Below the pieces are notes generated by a model that saw only the letters and a list, made by a program, of their open reading frames with translations, made no database searches and was not told the DNA's origin. Source: an uncultured Clostridia bacterium (GTDB taxonomy: Bacteria; Bacillota; Clostridia; Christensenellales; UBA1242). From it: 52,233 nt of DNA. Each line of letters begins with the position of its first letter. Position 1 is the stretch's first letter. Shown here in pieces: positions 7,384 through 16,753 of this stretch. The translations under genes were made by a program, and so were the position numbers. Location: positions 1 through 52,233 of the forward strand of contig CANQKH010000010.1 of NCBI GenBank assembly GCA_947624415.1, given 5' to 3'.

Positions 7384-8537
7384 TAGATATCTCCTCTTTC
7401 ATCTTCGTAACCATCTTCAGGCTCTTCTTTCTTTTGTATAGGTGGTTTTACCTTGCCTGACGACATATATCCCACTTTTTTAACTGCCTTTTTTGCAACG
7501 GTGTCAATAGCATCGCCTGTAAGATTTTCAGGCAATTTTACGTCGTATGAGGCAAGGTCCATAAGTTCCAATCTATCAAGGCTTATTGTGTCGATTATAT
7601 ATTTATATGGTAAAACAGTTTCGTCATTAAGGGTTTTATCAAGAGTGTCAAGGTTGCGTTCTGCCCTAACTGAAAGGATAAAGTTATCAGTGTTTGGAGG
7701 TGGATAACCATAATCTGTTGAATAAGAATTCATCTCCTCTGCGGCAGGAACGTTTACAGTTGTTACATTATGTTTAACTGCTTGATTTTTGTCTTGAACA
7801 ACGGTGTCGTCAAGGGAGTAAAGATTTTTGTGGGTATGGCCTTGTATAACCATATCATATTGACCAAAGTTTTTGAGTTTGTTAAACATTGCGTCAATAA
7901 CTTTTCCAGGGTTTCCTCCAGTTTCATTTCCATGTCGAACAAGCACTCTAAAATTTGAGTATCCACGCTTGCTGTATGGGTTTTGAACTTTGAAGACCAC
8001 TTGTGCCATATATCTTGAATATTGATCTAATATTCCAAGTGTAGCCATTGGTGTAACAAGTGAGTCAAGTCCACTATCTCTTGCTCTTGCACCACTTTCA
8101 TGGTTACCGCTTGTTGAACAAACAATTTTGTTTTTGATAAGAGGGTCGCTCAAAAGAGTGTGTATAACTTTTTGTTCATTCATTGGCGACAGGTCATTTT
8201 CAAGAGGGCTTGACTTACCCAAATTGTTTGCATTGTTCATAAGGTCGCCATTAAGAATAATATAAAGGTTAGGAATATGTTTAACTTCCTGCAAATATCT
8301 TATAACCTTATCAATATTGCACCCCGGTGAACCAATATGCAAGTCGTTTAGGACAAGCAGTAAAATTTCCCTGTTGTGAAGTGAGTCCACAACGGTGGTT
8401 TTGATAGGAGCGAATCCGTCAGAACTAATTTGCTTAATATAACTCTCGATTCGTCCGTCTTCTTTTGCGACCTTGGAAATGTTTGGCACCTTTTTAAGTC
8501 TAGCATCAAGGTCATTTGATTTTTCTTCGATTCCCAT
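7383..8537 (-). CDS. Calcineurin-like metallophosphoesterase
   Basis: 384 residues with all five motifs of the family: NDLHIGS (about residue 64), NGDL (about 95), SGNHES (about 145), RHGNE (about 200) and GHTHK (about 235). These bind a di-metal centre that hydrolyses phosphoesters. The substrate cannot be read from sequence. It is the first gene of a three-gene operon with translationally coupled neighbours. The promoter lies 22 bases upstream and the ribosome-binding site is AAAGGA. No signal peptide, so cytosolic. Confidence 0.85.
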   Translation of the reverse strand: MGIEEKSNDLDARLKKVPNISKVAKEDGRIESYIKQISSDGFAPIKTTVVDSLHNREILLLVLNDLHIGSPGCNIDKVIRYLQEVKHIPNLYIILNGDLMNNANNLGKSSPLENDLSPMNEQKVIHTLLSDPLIKNKIVCSTSGNHESGARARDSGLDSLVTPMATLGILDQYSRYMAQVVFKVQNPYSKRGYSNFRVLVRHGNETGGNPGKVIDAMFNKLKNFGQYDMVIQGHTHKNLYSLDDTVVQDKNQAVKHNVTTVNVPAAEEMNSYSTDYGYPPPNTDNFILSVRAERNLDTLDKTLNDETVLPYKYIIDTISLDRLELMDLASYDVKLPENLTGDAIDTVAKKAVKKVGYMSSGKVKPPIQKKEEPEDGYEDERGDI

Positions 8538-8558
8538 AGCACATCCTTTTACAGCATT

Positions 8559-8587
8559 ATTGTAACATCTAAAATTGGATTTGTCAA
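8559..8587 (-). promoter_or_regulatory. Sigma-A promoter of the phosphoesterase operon
   Basis: On the minus strand TTGACA (8587-8582), 17-bp spacer, TACAAT (8564-8559). Correctly placed for the gene starting at 8537. Confidence 0.85.
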
Positions 8588-8655
8588 CATTTATTTCTTG
8601 AAAACTACTACTTACTTTTTTAAAAATATAACTTGTCCTCTTGTTTAATGCACCC

Positions 8656-8684
8656 TTGACATTTTTATAATTATATGTTATAGT
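8656..8684 (+). promoter_or_regulatory. Promoter for the second tagged-protein cluster
   Basis: TTGACA (8656-8661), 17-bp spacer, TATAGT (8679-8684). A further TATAAT at 8705-8710 with a poor -35 could be a second start. The leader to the ATG at 8799 is about 105 bases and carries no obvious strong hairpin. Confidence 0.7.
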
Positions 8685-8798
8685 TTAATATATAAAAATT
8701 ATGCTATAATAAATGTAATTCTTTGATAGATGCATTCTTGACAACAAAAATTCTTACAAGAGAGATGTCAAACAAAAAGACCTATAAAGGAGATGAAG

Positions 8799-9473
8799 AT
8801 GGAGAAAGAGGAGCAGGCGAAAAATAAAAAAATTTATGGTTTTCAAGATGACGAGGCAAAAGTTATCTTCAATACAAGAAAGGAAGCGGAAATATACAAC
8901 GAACGCTTCTGCAAGGGCATGAAAATAATACAGGAATATAATTTTTATGAAAATTGCGATGAATATGAAAAAGAAAATCCACAAAAAAATCTTGCAAGAT
9001 TATGCAGAGATAAGGCAATTTTGGTCAATTCAATAGAATATCCATTTGTTTTAACACGAGTGCACGTTGACAGAGGCTGGGAAAAATTAAGCCATGGAAG
9101 TTCATTTTCCACTCTAAAAGAATTATTGACGCTTGCAAATAAGCAACTAAAAGAATTATTTCAATATCCACAAAATGTAAATGATAGTGAAATGTTAAAA
9201 ATACAAATAAAAGAATATATAGTAAAAATAACGGCGGAGCAGTGCAATCAATTATACAACATTTTCCAAGACATAAGCCAAAAAGTAAATGTAATAAACA
9301 AGGAGATTGCAGATGTCATAATTGGTGGAAAAATTCAAGACGAGGAATATCAAACTATATGCAAGATGGCAATGTTAAACGAAGAAAGTCGAAGCACAGA
9401 GGAAAAGACATATGAGTTTGAAATGCTCAATAAAGAGGCATATATTGACAATAATTACTTGATGCTTGACTAA
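8799..9473 (+). CDS. YIxLE-type tagged small protein, paralog group C
   Basis: 224 residues from the ATG at 8799. An in-frame ATG at 8793 is less likely because the AAAGGAG site touches it, while 8799 has a spacing of about 7. Group C features: KKIYGFQDDEAKV at the start, FNTRKEAEIYNERF, CDEYEKENPQKNLARLCRDKAIL, a helix around residue 105, a helical ITAEQCNQLYNIFQDISQKV segment, then TYEFEMLNKEAY and the terminal NNYLMLD, a variant of the tag. Cytosolic. Function unknown. Confidence 0.75.
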   Translation: MEKEEQAKNKKIYGFQDDEAKVIFNTRKEAEIYNERFCKGMKIIQEYNFYENCDEYEKENPQKNLARLCRDKAILVNSIEYPFVLTRVHVDRGWEKLSHGSSFSTLKELLTLANKQLKELFQYPQNVNDSEMLKIQIKEYIVKITAEQCNQLYNIFQDISQKVNVINKEIADVIIGGKIQDEEYQTICKMAMLNEESRSTEEKTYEFEMLNKEAYIDNNYLMLD

Positions 9474-9486
9474 AAAGGAGAGTAAA

Positions 9487-10128
9487 ATGAGCAACGGCAG
9501 AAAGATTTACGGTTTTGAAGATGTAAAAGATATGGCATTTTCAAAAAGAGAGGAGGCAGAAAAATACAGCAAAATTTACTACAATGGCGTGCTGAACATA
9601 AAGGAAATTAGCGTGTTTGACAGTGTTGACGATTTTGAAAAGGATATGCCAAACGCACATCTTAAAAGATTATGCAAAGAAAAGGGCAAACTGCTAACAT
9701 CTGCACTACCTTATCCACTAACAATAATTGATAAAAATGGCACAACAACTCGAAGAAATTTATCATTTACATTTGCAAAAGAAGTCTTGGAGAAAGTAGA
9801 TGCAAAATTGAGAGAAGACTGGACAACTTCACAAGAGGTTGACACCGAGATTATTGAAAAAGTAAAGATTGATGACCTTATAGTCTTGGCATCGATTGAG
9901 GAATTTAGGTTTGTATATGATTACTTTACCACCATTTGCCGAAAAGTCAACGATATAAATAATCAAATTAAAGGTATACTTAAAGACGGAAAAGTTGAAA
10001 AAGGAAAATATTGGACATATCAACAAGTTGGGGCGATACCAGATGAGTATCAAAATGAAAATCCATTAACTTATGAATTTGAAATGCTTGACAAAAATGC
10101 AGTTAAAGATTATATTTTGCTTGAATAA
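9487..10128 (+). CDS. YIxLE-tagged small protein, paralog group C
   Basis: 213 residues from the ATG at 9487, which follows AAAAGGAGAG. The longer frame would open on a TTG inside the previous gene. It matches the 8799 protein throughout: RKIYGFED, FSKREEAEKYSK, VDDFEKDMPNAHLKRLCKEKGKL, SIEEFRFVYDYFTTI, TYEFEMLDKNA, ending KDYILLE. The EFEMLxKxA block shared by both genes sits about a dozen residues before the tag. Function unknown. Confidence 0.75.
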   Translation: MSNGRKIYGFEDVKDMAFSKREEAEKYSKIYYNGVLNIKEISVFDSVDDFEKDMPNAHLKRLCKEKGKLLTSALPYPLTIIDKNGTTTRRNLSFTFAKEVLEKVDAKLREDWTTSQEVDTEIIEKVKIDDLIVLASIEEFRFVYDYFTTICRKVNDINNQIKGILKDGKVEKGKYWTYQQVGAIPDEYQNENPLTYEFEMLDKNAVKDYILLE

Positions 10129-10197
10129 GAGGTTGGGCAAGGGAAAATTAAATTAAAATAAATTTGAATTTTGTTTGTAAAATTAGAGGAGGAAAAT

Positions 10198-10800
10198 ATG
10201 AAGGAATTTTATAAAATAACATTAATCACTGATGAAAGGGATGATCAAACTTTAAACTCAACTTTTATGATATCAGCCGACCACATTAAAAAAGTTGAGT
10301 ATGTGCTGAGAGATTATGATGTCAAATATGAAAAAAGTGAACCTATAGAAGATGATAAACGCCCAAGAGATGAAGGTTTAAAGCAGATGGTTACATATTT
10401 AGATGAGCAAAGCAAACATTTCATAAAAAGGCAATGGTGGAAAGGAACACAGATTGAACGACTTTACAATGAAAAACGGAACGCAAAAGCAGCCCTATTT
10501 GGCAAGAGGCAAGCCAGTCAGGCTTTTCATATATTGGACGCTTGTCATCCTCAAACACAAAGGCAAGCAAATAAGAAATATAACAGAATAACTATTGAAG
10601 ATGAGAAGGGTTACAAAACAAGATTGAAAGTTCCAAAATCTGCAAGCCGCGAATTATTGTGTTTAAGGCTGGGGAATGAAGAAAAATTTACTCAAGTAAG
10701 TTTAGCAGAAATAGATCTGGAAGAATATCTTGACACACAAAATGGCAGTGAAATTGTTTCAAATAATTATGATGACAAATCATATATAGACCTCGAATAA
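10198..10800 (+). CDS. YIxLE-tagged small protein, paralog group B, member 1
   Basis: 200 residues from the ATG at 10198, directly after GAGGAGG; a longer frame from 10171 lacks a site. Group B signature: FYKITL at the start, a VEYVLRDYDVKYEKSE segment, and RQWWKGTQIERLYNEK (WW-x-G-T-x-I-x-x-x-Y) near residue 85. Ends KSYIDLE. The central lysine/arginine-rich region is not conserved in the two siblings. No membrane segment. Function unknown. Confidence 0.75.
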   Translation: MKEFYKITLITDERDDQTLNSTFMISADHIKKVEYVLRDYDVKYEKSEPIEDDKRPRDEGLKQMVTYLDEQSKHFIKRQWWKGTQIERLYNEKRNAKAALFGKRQASQAFHILDACHPQTQRQANKKYNRITIEDEKGYKTRLKVPKSASRELLCLRLGNEEKFTQVSLAEIDLEEYLDTQNGSEIVSNNYDDKSYIDLE

Positions 10801-10818
10801 AAAGCATAAGGAGAAGAC

Positions 10819-11475
10819 ATGGCAATTGTTAAGGGTTATAACTCAATTAGGTTTAAAAAGAGGCCAGACGAAAAAGAATATGCGTTTGAAGTTTGTGTGC
10901 CACATCTAATATATGATGATATAGTTAAAATTTTAAAACATGAGAATTTTACAACTCGCTGGATGAATGAGGAAAAAGATTTTGATGATAATTTTGAATT
11001 ATCAAATCTTCAGGAACATCTTACTCGTCAAGAAGGTTATTATCAATATTTTTCTCAATGGTGGGAGGGAACTGCTGTCGAGAAAAAGTTTGTCAAAGCA
11101 TCTGGCTCAAAAATGAACTTGTCTGATGCGTTAAGCATTTACTATGGCATTCAATCTGGTGGCGGTTTTCATATAGAAATTGAAAAATCTTACGCCGAAG
11201 AATTTGACGCAGTTTACAATATAACCATTGATAATTATGATAAAAAAATAAAGTTAATATTAGCAGATATTGAAGTTGCCCAATTTATGCAAAAATATGA
11301 TTATGTTAAAACGCGAGCCAAAGAAATTGAAGAGGAAATCAAAAGTTTGGAAGAGTTTATGAATAATCGTAATGAAAAATCGAAGGAAACGACTGCAAAG
11401 AATAGTCAAACAAACTCAAATGCTGGACTTGAAAAAGACCCAACTGCCGACAATTCATATATAACTCTTGAATAA
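10819..11475 (+). CDS. YIxLE-tagged small protein, paralog group B, member 2
   Basis: 218 residues with an AAGGAGAAG site. Group B motifs: IVKILKHENFTTRWMNE matching the VEEILKDRDHSTIYIKE of the next gene, SQWWEGTAVEKKF near residue 90, and a helical C-terminal third. The last 35 residues are asparagine/lysine/threonine-rich and probably disordered, which would display the terminal NSYITLE. Function unknown. Confidence 0.75.
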   Translation: MAIVKGYNSIRFKKRPDEKEYAFEVCVPHLIYDDIVKILKHENFTTRWMNEEKDFDDNFELSNLQEHLTRQEGYYQYFSQWWEGTAVEKKFVKASGSKMNLSDALSIYYGIQSGGGFHIEIEKSYAEEFDAVYNITIDNYDKKIKLILADIEVAQFMQKYDYVKTRAKEIEEEIKSLEEFMNNRNEKSKETTAKNSQTNSNAGLEKDPTADNSYITLE

Positions 11476-11535
11476 ATTAGAGTTTGACAGTCAAAATACA
11501 ACAATTTAAACTTAGAGTTTTATATAAGGAGAAAA

Positions 11536-12177
11536 ATGGAAGGATTTTATTTGATTAAATTAAAATCGAGGAGCGATTTGTTAAATTATGATATAGGAAT
11601 AAGGTTGACCCATTCTCTTATAAATGAAGTGGAAGAAATATTAAAAGATAGGGACCACTCAACAATATATATAAAAGAGAATCATGACTTTGAGGAAAGT
11701 GATGAAATTTCATATTTATACAATCGTTTGTCGCAAGAGAGGGGTTATTTTAGTTCATCCTGGTGGACGTCAACAGCAATTGCCCGTAAATATTGTGCTA
11801 AAATTGGTGCATCCTATATGCCAAAAGAAGAGGCGGAGAGGACTATGAAATTTATTGACAGCGAAAGATTTAATAATTCCCAAAGTGATTCCTTTTTGTT
11901 TATGCTTAAAGATTTAAGGGTAAGGGCAAGTGAAAGTTCATTTCCTTTACTTATAACGCGGAGCGAAGCCAATAATTTTAAAATTGCACAGGCAAGAGCG
12001 ACAGAAACAATAAAATCAATTGATGACATCCTTGCAAACCTTAGAGACCTTGCCAAAAGAAATAAAATAAACATAAAAAAAGACAATCACCTACTTATAA
12101 AATCAAAGGAGAATGAAATTGAGCAAGAAGAAAACGAAGCCCTTCAAAATCCTAATTCATATATAGATTTGGATTAA
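11536..12177 (+). CDS. YIxLE-tagged small protein, paralog group B, member 3
   Basis: 213 residues with an AAGGAG site. Contains FYLIKLKSR, VEEILKDRDHSTIYIKENH, SSWWTSTAIARKY near residue 80, ASYMPKEEAER, a helical segment, and a charged tail ending NSYIDLD. WW followed by a short EEAE helix also occurs in group A (WW..V..YIVGDEITLEEAEKEI), so groups A and B may be distant relatives. Last tagged protein of the cluster, 74 bases before the M60 peptidase. Function unknown. Confidence 0.75.
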   Translation: MEGFYLIKLKSRSDLLNYDIGIRLTHSLINEVEEILKDRDHSTIYIKENHDFEESDEISYLYNRLSQERGYFSSSWWTSTAIARKYCAKIGASYMPKEEAERTMKFIDSERFNNSQSDSFLFMLKDLRVRASESSFPLLITRSEANNFKIAQARATETIKSIDDILANLRDLAKRNKINIKKDNHLLIKSKENEIEQEENEALQNPNSYIDLD

Positions 12178-12251
12178 ATTTACTAGGAAAAAGATATTTT
12201 AGCCCTTTATTTAGGGTTATTTTAGTTGTCCAAGGACTTAAAGGAGATTTT

Positions 12252-14810
12252 ATGAAAAAAAGAAGTTTTTTATTTTTAATTTTACTTGCACTTTGCTTAA
12301 ATATATTTTTTGCAGGCAATTTGTTTGCAGATGCACAAGGGCCTCAAGCATTTACGCTAAGCGAAAATGACAACAGGCTCACTCAAAGTTATAGGGAAAT
12401 GTATGCAATTCCAAATCAATATTTTGATGCATCTACTGATAGAGGAGGCGAAGACACATTGCCAAATGCTTTTGACGGGAAATGGAACACATTTTATAAA
12501 GCGTCTCAGGACACCAACAACGGCAGTTTGACAATAAATTTTCATCAAAGCGTCAATTTGTCGGCAATTATATTTGCAATTGCACAAAACACAAACAATT
12601 CAAAACCTAATGGCTATCCGGCGACACTTACCATTTATGCCGATGGCCAACTTAAAGCGACAATTGACAGCACTCCATCAATAAACAAAATGTTGTTTTC
12701 ATTTGACGAGTTTTCTTGCACAAGTTTACAACTTAAATTCACAATGAATGGCAATTACAACTGGTGTCAAACGGCAAGCGAGATTATATTTTTACAACCT
12801 GAAGTGGAGGGGATAAATTCTCTTTTTGCAAATTACTCACAGACAGAATTAACTGAAGATTTTAACAGTGAAAGTGCAATAAACGACCTTGAAAACACGC
12901 TTAGGGGCAACATTAATTTCGATACAGGATTTAAGCCTATGCTTGAAAGGGCAAAAAAGATTTTGACAGGAGAGGTAACCTTTCAAGAAACAAGAGAGTT
13001 TTCCACCCAGCAAAACGCAAAAAACAAAATTCACCAAAGAGGTGATATTGCATCATATTGCCGAACAACTTTGAAAATGAGATATATGGGCACAAACAGA
13101 CAGATTACAGGAATTTTTGGAAGAAGTGGGCAGGAAATAAATGTCTATGTTGAGGCAGAAAACAGTGATGCTCCTTTGCCAAAAATACAATTCTCTCAAT
13201 TTAACAATTATCTTATGGATGATTATGGAAACAACACTTGGCTTGGTGGCGAGCAAACTCTAAGTTTGGGGAAAAACACATTTGTTTATCCAACATTTAA
13301 TTTGCAGGGGGCAAATGTTATTCCCGGCGGCTCAATATATATAGTAAACCCAAACACAACCCAGCAAGGGATAGTTAAAATTTATATAGAAGGCGGTGAA
13401 GAATTTCCAGTTTTCAGGATAAATGAAAGCGAAAGCGATTATCTTGCAAAGTTAAATCAGTTTACAAGCCAAAGTTCATTTGTGGACATAACTGAAATGC
13501 AGGGAGACAATGTTATTATAACAGTTGAGGCATCTCGTGCAAAAAATAATTACGCGACAAACCCCGAAGTCTCTCCACAAAAGAACCTTGAAAAGTGGGA
13601 TGAGTATATAAAGAAATTACTTGCCTTTGATGGAATAGCACTTTCTCAAAATCAACAATATTATGATGAAAAGAATGAGTATATTAATGTCAATATAAGA
13701 CTTATGAAACCCGAGCCAGGTGCAGCGGCATATGCGGGATATGAACACATCGGCATATTTGTTGTAAATGGAGATTCAAGTTGGCTTGATAATGCAACTC
13801 AAATGACCCAAGCCGGTTGGGGCTTTGCACATGAAATTGGACATATGTTAGACCTTCCAGAACGAACGGTTGCAGAATGCTCAAACAATATGTTTTCAAT
13901 GTATGCACTGACATATATAACTCATCAACTTAGAGAGCCATCTTTCTATGAAAACACTTTGCAAGAAATGCTAAACCCAACCCAGCCTTCACTTTTTAAT
14001 TATGGTGAGAGAAGCAACTATTTGATATGGTGGTATATAGAAAATTATTTTCCAGGATATTGGGGCAAACTTGACAATCTTTATCGCTTTGGCGAACAGG
14101 TTGAGGGCTTGACACCAACAGAAAAACAAGTTTATCTTTCATCGCTTGCCACAGGTGTTGACCTTTCCTATTATTTTGAAAAGTGGGGTTATAGTTTGAC
14201 GGGGACTGAGCAAGACGGGATTTTTAGTTATAATCAATCAAGCAGTGCTTTTAAGGAGTTAATGACCCAAAAGATAGAGGAGGACTTGATTGACAATTCA
14301 GTCAAGCCAAAAATTTGGTATGCACAAAAGGGGGATGTTCCAAGCGAAAACTCACAAATTTATAACTCAAATCAAAAGGTGAATGCACAAATTGAAAAGA
14401 TTGACAATGGCTACAAACTCACATTGCCTCAGCCAACAAGCCAAGCCCATCTTGGATATGAAATTTATATAAAAACTCAGCAGGGTTATAAACTTCTTGC
14501 CTTTACTTATGAAAATGTCTATGAGGATTTAAATGAATATGAGCAAGAGCCTCAATATGAAATTGTTGCAATAGACACTTCATTTAACAGCACCGCACAA
14601 CCGGGGCAAAATCCTCAACAAACAACGCCAGGCGGAGAAGTTGAACCAGACGACAATGACAATGAAAATGAGGACAAAAATGAAAACGACAAAAATGAAA
14701 ATCCAAAAAGCAATAAGACAGGCTTAATAGTTGGCATCTCGGTGGCGGCAGTGGCAGTTTTAGCAATTGCAATAACAATAATATTTGTAATAAAGAAAAG
14801 AAAAAGATAA
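12252..14810 (+). CDS. Secreted, membrane-anchored M60-family (enhancin/mucin-type) metallopeptidase
   Basis: 852 residues. A signal peptide (KKRSFLFLILLALCLNIFF, cut after about residue 26) leads into a galactose-binding/F5-8C-like domain (about 45-180, with NAFDGKWNTFYKA). The peptidase M60 region spans about 270-650. The zinc motif HEIGH is near residue 526, with downstream acidic residues in ERTVAE for the third ligand. An acidic linker (about 790-820) and a C-terminal membrane helix with a KKRKR stop-transfer tail fix it to the cell surface. M60 peptidases cleave mucin glycoproteins, so a gut lifestyle is implied. Ribosome-binding site AAAGGAG. Confidence 0.85.
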   Translation: MKKRSFLFLILLALCLNIFFAGNLFADAQGPQAFTLSENDNRLTQSYREMYAIPNQYFDASTDRGGEDTLPNAFDGKWNTFYKASQDTNNGSLTINFHQSVNLSAIIFAIAQNTNNSKPNGYPATLTIYADGQLKATIDSTPSINKMLFSFDEFSCTSLQLKFTMNGNYNWCQTASEIIFLQPEVEGINSLFANYSQTELTEDFNSESAINDLENTLRGNINFDTGFKPMLERAKKILTGEVTFQETREFSTQQNAKNKIHQRGDIASYCRTTLKMRYMGTNRQITGIFGRSGQEINVYVEAENSDAPLPKIQFSQFNNYLMDDYGNNTWLGGEQTLSLGKNTFVYPTFNLQGANVIPGGSIYIVNPNTTQQGIVKIYIEGGEEFPVFRINESESDYLAKLNQFTSQSSFVDITEMQGDNVIITVEASRAKNNYATNPEVSPQKNLEKWDEYIKKLLAFDGIALSQNQQYYDEKNEYINVNIRLMKPEPGAAAYAGYEHIGIFVVNGDSSWLDNATQMTQAGWGFAHEIGHMLDLPERTVAECSNNMFSMYALTYITHQLREPSFYENTLQEMLNPTQPSLFNYGERSNYLIWWYIENYFPGYWGKLDNLYRFGEQVEGLTPTEKQVYLSSLATGVDLSYYFEKWGYSLTGTEQDGIFSYNQSSSAFKELMTQKIEEDLIDNSVKPKIWYAQKGDVPSENSQIYNSNQKVNAQIEKIDNGYKLTLPQPTSQAHLGYEIYIKTQQGYKLLAFTYENVYEDLNEYEQEPQYEIVAIDTSFNSTAQPGQNPQQTTPGGEVEPDDNDNENEDKNENDKNENPKSNKTGLIVGISVAAVAVLAIAITIIFVIKKRKR

Positions 14811-15000
14811 TTGAAAATTTTGGCAAAAGACATTCTAGCACCCTTTCTCTTGCGTTAAAAAACTCGCAGAACAGAGGTGCGAGTTATTCAAACTTTTGCC
14901 AATTTTTTTTTGCAAAAATAATTGTTGAAGACTATTTTCTTTTAAACAAATTTTAATTTCATATAGACAAATTTAATATTTGTCATAATTATTTAGAATT

Positions 15001-16752
15001 TTACTCGACTGATTTAAGAGATTTATTCATGTCGGTGCTAGTCAATTTTTTATATAGCAAGAAGGATGAAAGAATGGCAAAAATAATTGTTATAAATGGT
15101 GCTAAAAGCCATGTCCACCAGTTCACAAGCCCTATTGACCCAAAGTCAACAAGTGATAAGGCAAAATGAAGGAATGCCACTCCAAGCGGAAGCCCCAAAA
15201 TTGCTCCAAGTGTGCTTGTAATATAAATTTCTCGAAACATATATGTGGCAACCTCATGCTTGGTGTAACCCAAAACCATAAGCGAGGCTATTTCACGTTT
15301 CCGTTCGCTTATATTTATATTTACTATGTTGTAAATTACAAGTGCACAAAGTAGTCCGGCAAATATAATTAGGGCTAATGCTATAATAACTATTGCCATG
15401 CCAGCCTCCTTTTTTATTGCACAATCAAGAAGTCCCATTCCCGACAGAACAAGGACGGTTGAGCCTGCAATTGAAATAAGTGTCATAAAAAATCTGCTTT
15501 TAAAAAGGAAAATATTGCGAATGCAAGATTTATATTTAAAACTTAGTTTGTTCCAAATAAAATGTATTTTTTCAAGCAAAACTTTTTTGCCGGGTAGGGG
15601 TGCTTTTGGCACAAGCAGGGAGGCAGGAGATGATTTTGTAAGTTTAAACCCTGCCATAAGAGTTACAAGTTGGGATGAAACAAAAATTGAAGCAAGAGAA
15701 ATAACAAAGAAGAGATATGGCGACGTTTCAGATATTGCCGGCATAATATATTGAATTGAAAAAGCATTGTAAATTATTTGTATCAAGCCTCGTCCAACAA
15801 ACCATGACGCAAGACCGCCAAACAGCGTTGCTATAGAAATGAATATTACATATTTAAAGAGAATTTGAAAACTTGAAAAGCCCAAAGTTTTCATGCAGGC
15901 AATTTGCGGACGTTCTTCATCAATAAGCCTTGTCATGTTTGAAAAAACTACAAGTGCCGTTACTAGCAGAAAGAATAATATAAATATTATGGCAATGTCG
16001 CCCACTTTGTCGGCGTAGTAGTAAAGGGAGGTTATTCCAAAATTTTCATTTAAAGTCAAAATGATTGAGGCGCTTTTGTCGAGCGAATTTTTAATCTCCG
16101 CAATTTTGTTTTTATATTCACTGCTAAAACCGTTAAACAAATCTCTGTCCTCTATTGTTATGTAAATATCGCTTATTTGAGGAGGAGGAAAGGCAAAGTA
16201 AATGCAATTATTAAGATTTTTGCCTTCAATATAACTAGGTCCTGCATTTTTATTTATAAGCAGGGGACTTGCTACAATTGCACTAACCGTAAACTCCATG
16301 CCATTATAGGAAATTTTGCTTCCAAGTTCAAAACTCTCCATCGCATCAGTTTTCCGCTCAACTGCCACTTCAAACATATTTTGAGGAAATTGACCCTCAA
16401 TAAGGGTGAGTTTGTTTATGTTGCTGTTAAAATCTTGGAAGAAATATCTTGTAACCAATCCCTGTTGCACTTCGTCATAAGATAGAGCGGTCATGACGTT
16501 TTCTTCGCCAAAAATAGTTTTTATTTTGTCTACATCTTCATTTGAGAAGCCACTTTGCGATGTGCTTTTGAGGACAAAATCACTTATGTTTTGGCTTTTG
16601 TAATAGTCTGTAAAGGAAAACTTAATTTTATTGTCAACCTCGCCCAGCCCAGACATAAAGCCAACACTTACAATTATTATTGCCACAATATTCAAAATTC
16701 TTGCAAAGTGCTGTTTGAACATTCTTAAAATCATCTTCAAATAACTTTTCAT
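15001..16752 (-). CDS. ABC transporter permease, FtsX/MacB type
   Basis: 583 residues from the ATG at 16752, which follows the stop of the ATPase gene by one base. The longer frame from 16797 would overlap it by 44 bases. One N-terminal membrane helix precedes a large extracytoplasmic domain (about residues 30-235). Two FtsX-type three-helix bundles lie at about 250-385 and 440-580. This is the layout of antimicrobial-peptide or lipoprotein exporters. It works with the ATPase encoded by the preceding gene. Confidence 0.85.
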   Translation of the reverse strand: MKSYLKMILRMFKQHFARILNIVAIIIVSVGFMSGLGEVDNKIKFSFTDYYKSQNISDFVLKSTSQSGFSNEDVDKIKTIFGEENVMTALSYDEVQQGLVTRYFFQDFNSNINKLTLIEGQFPQNMFEVAVERKTDAMESFELGSKISYNGMEFTVSAIVASPLLINKNAGPSYIEGKNLNNCIYFAFPPPQISDIYITIEDRDLFNGFSSEYKNKIAEIKNSLDKSASIILTLNENFGITSLYYYADKVGDIAIIFILFFLLVTALVVFSNMTRLIDEERPQIACMKTLGFSSFQILFKYVIFISIATLFGGLASWFVGRGLIQIIYNAFSIQYIMPAISETSPYLFFVISLASIFVSSQLVTLMAGFKLTKSSPASLLVPKAPLPGKKVLLEKIHFIWNKLSFKYKSCIRNIFLFKSRFFMTLISIAGSTVLVLSGMGLLDCAIKKEAGMAIVIIALALIIFAGLLCALVIYNIVNINISERKREIASLMVLGYTKHEVATYMFREIYITSTLGAILGLPLGVAFLHFALSLVDFGSIGLVNWWTWLLAPFITIIFAILSSFLLYKKLTSTDMNKSLKSVE

Positions 16753-16753
16753 T

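Noticed and set aside
434-12177. YIxL as an ITIM-like phosphotyrosine motif
   Set aside because: It fits the Y-x-x-L pattern, but nothing in the window suggests delivery into host cells or tyrosine phosphorylation, and the strict C-terminal position points to a terminal recognition signal.
15398-15754. 118-codon plus-strand frame
   Set aside because: It is antisense to the FtsX-type permease, whose frame has clear membrane helices.
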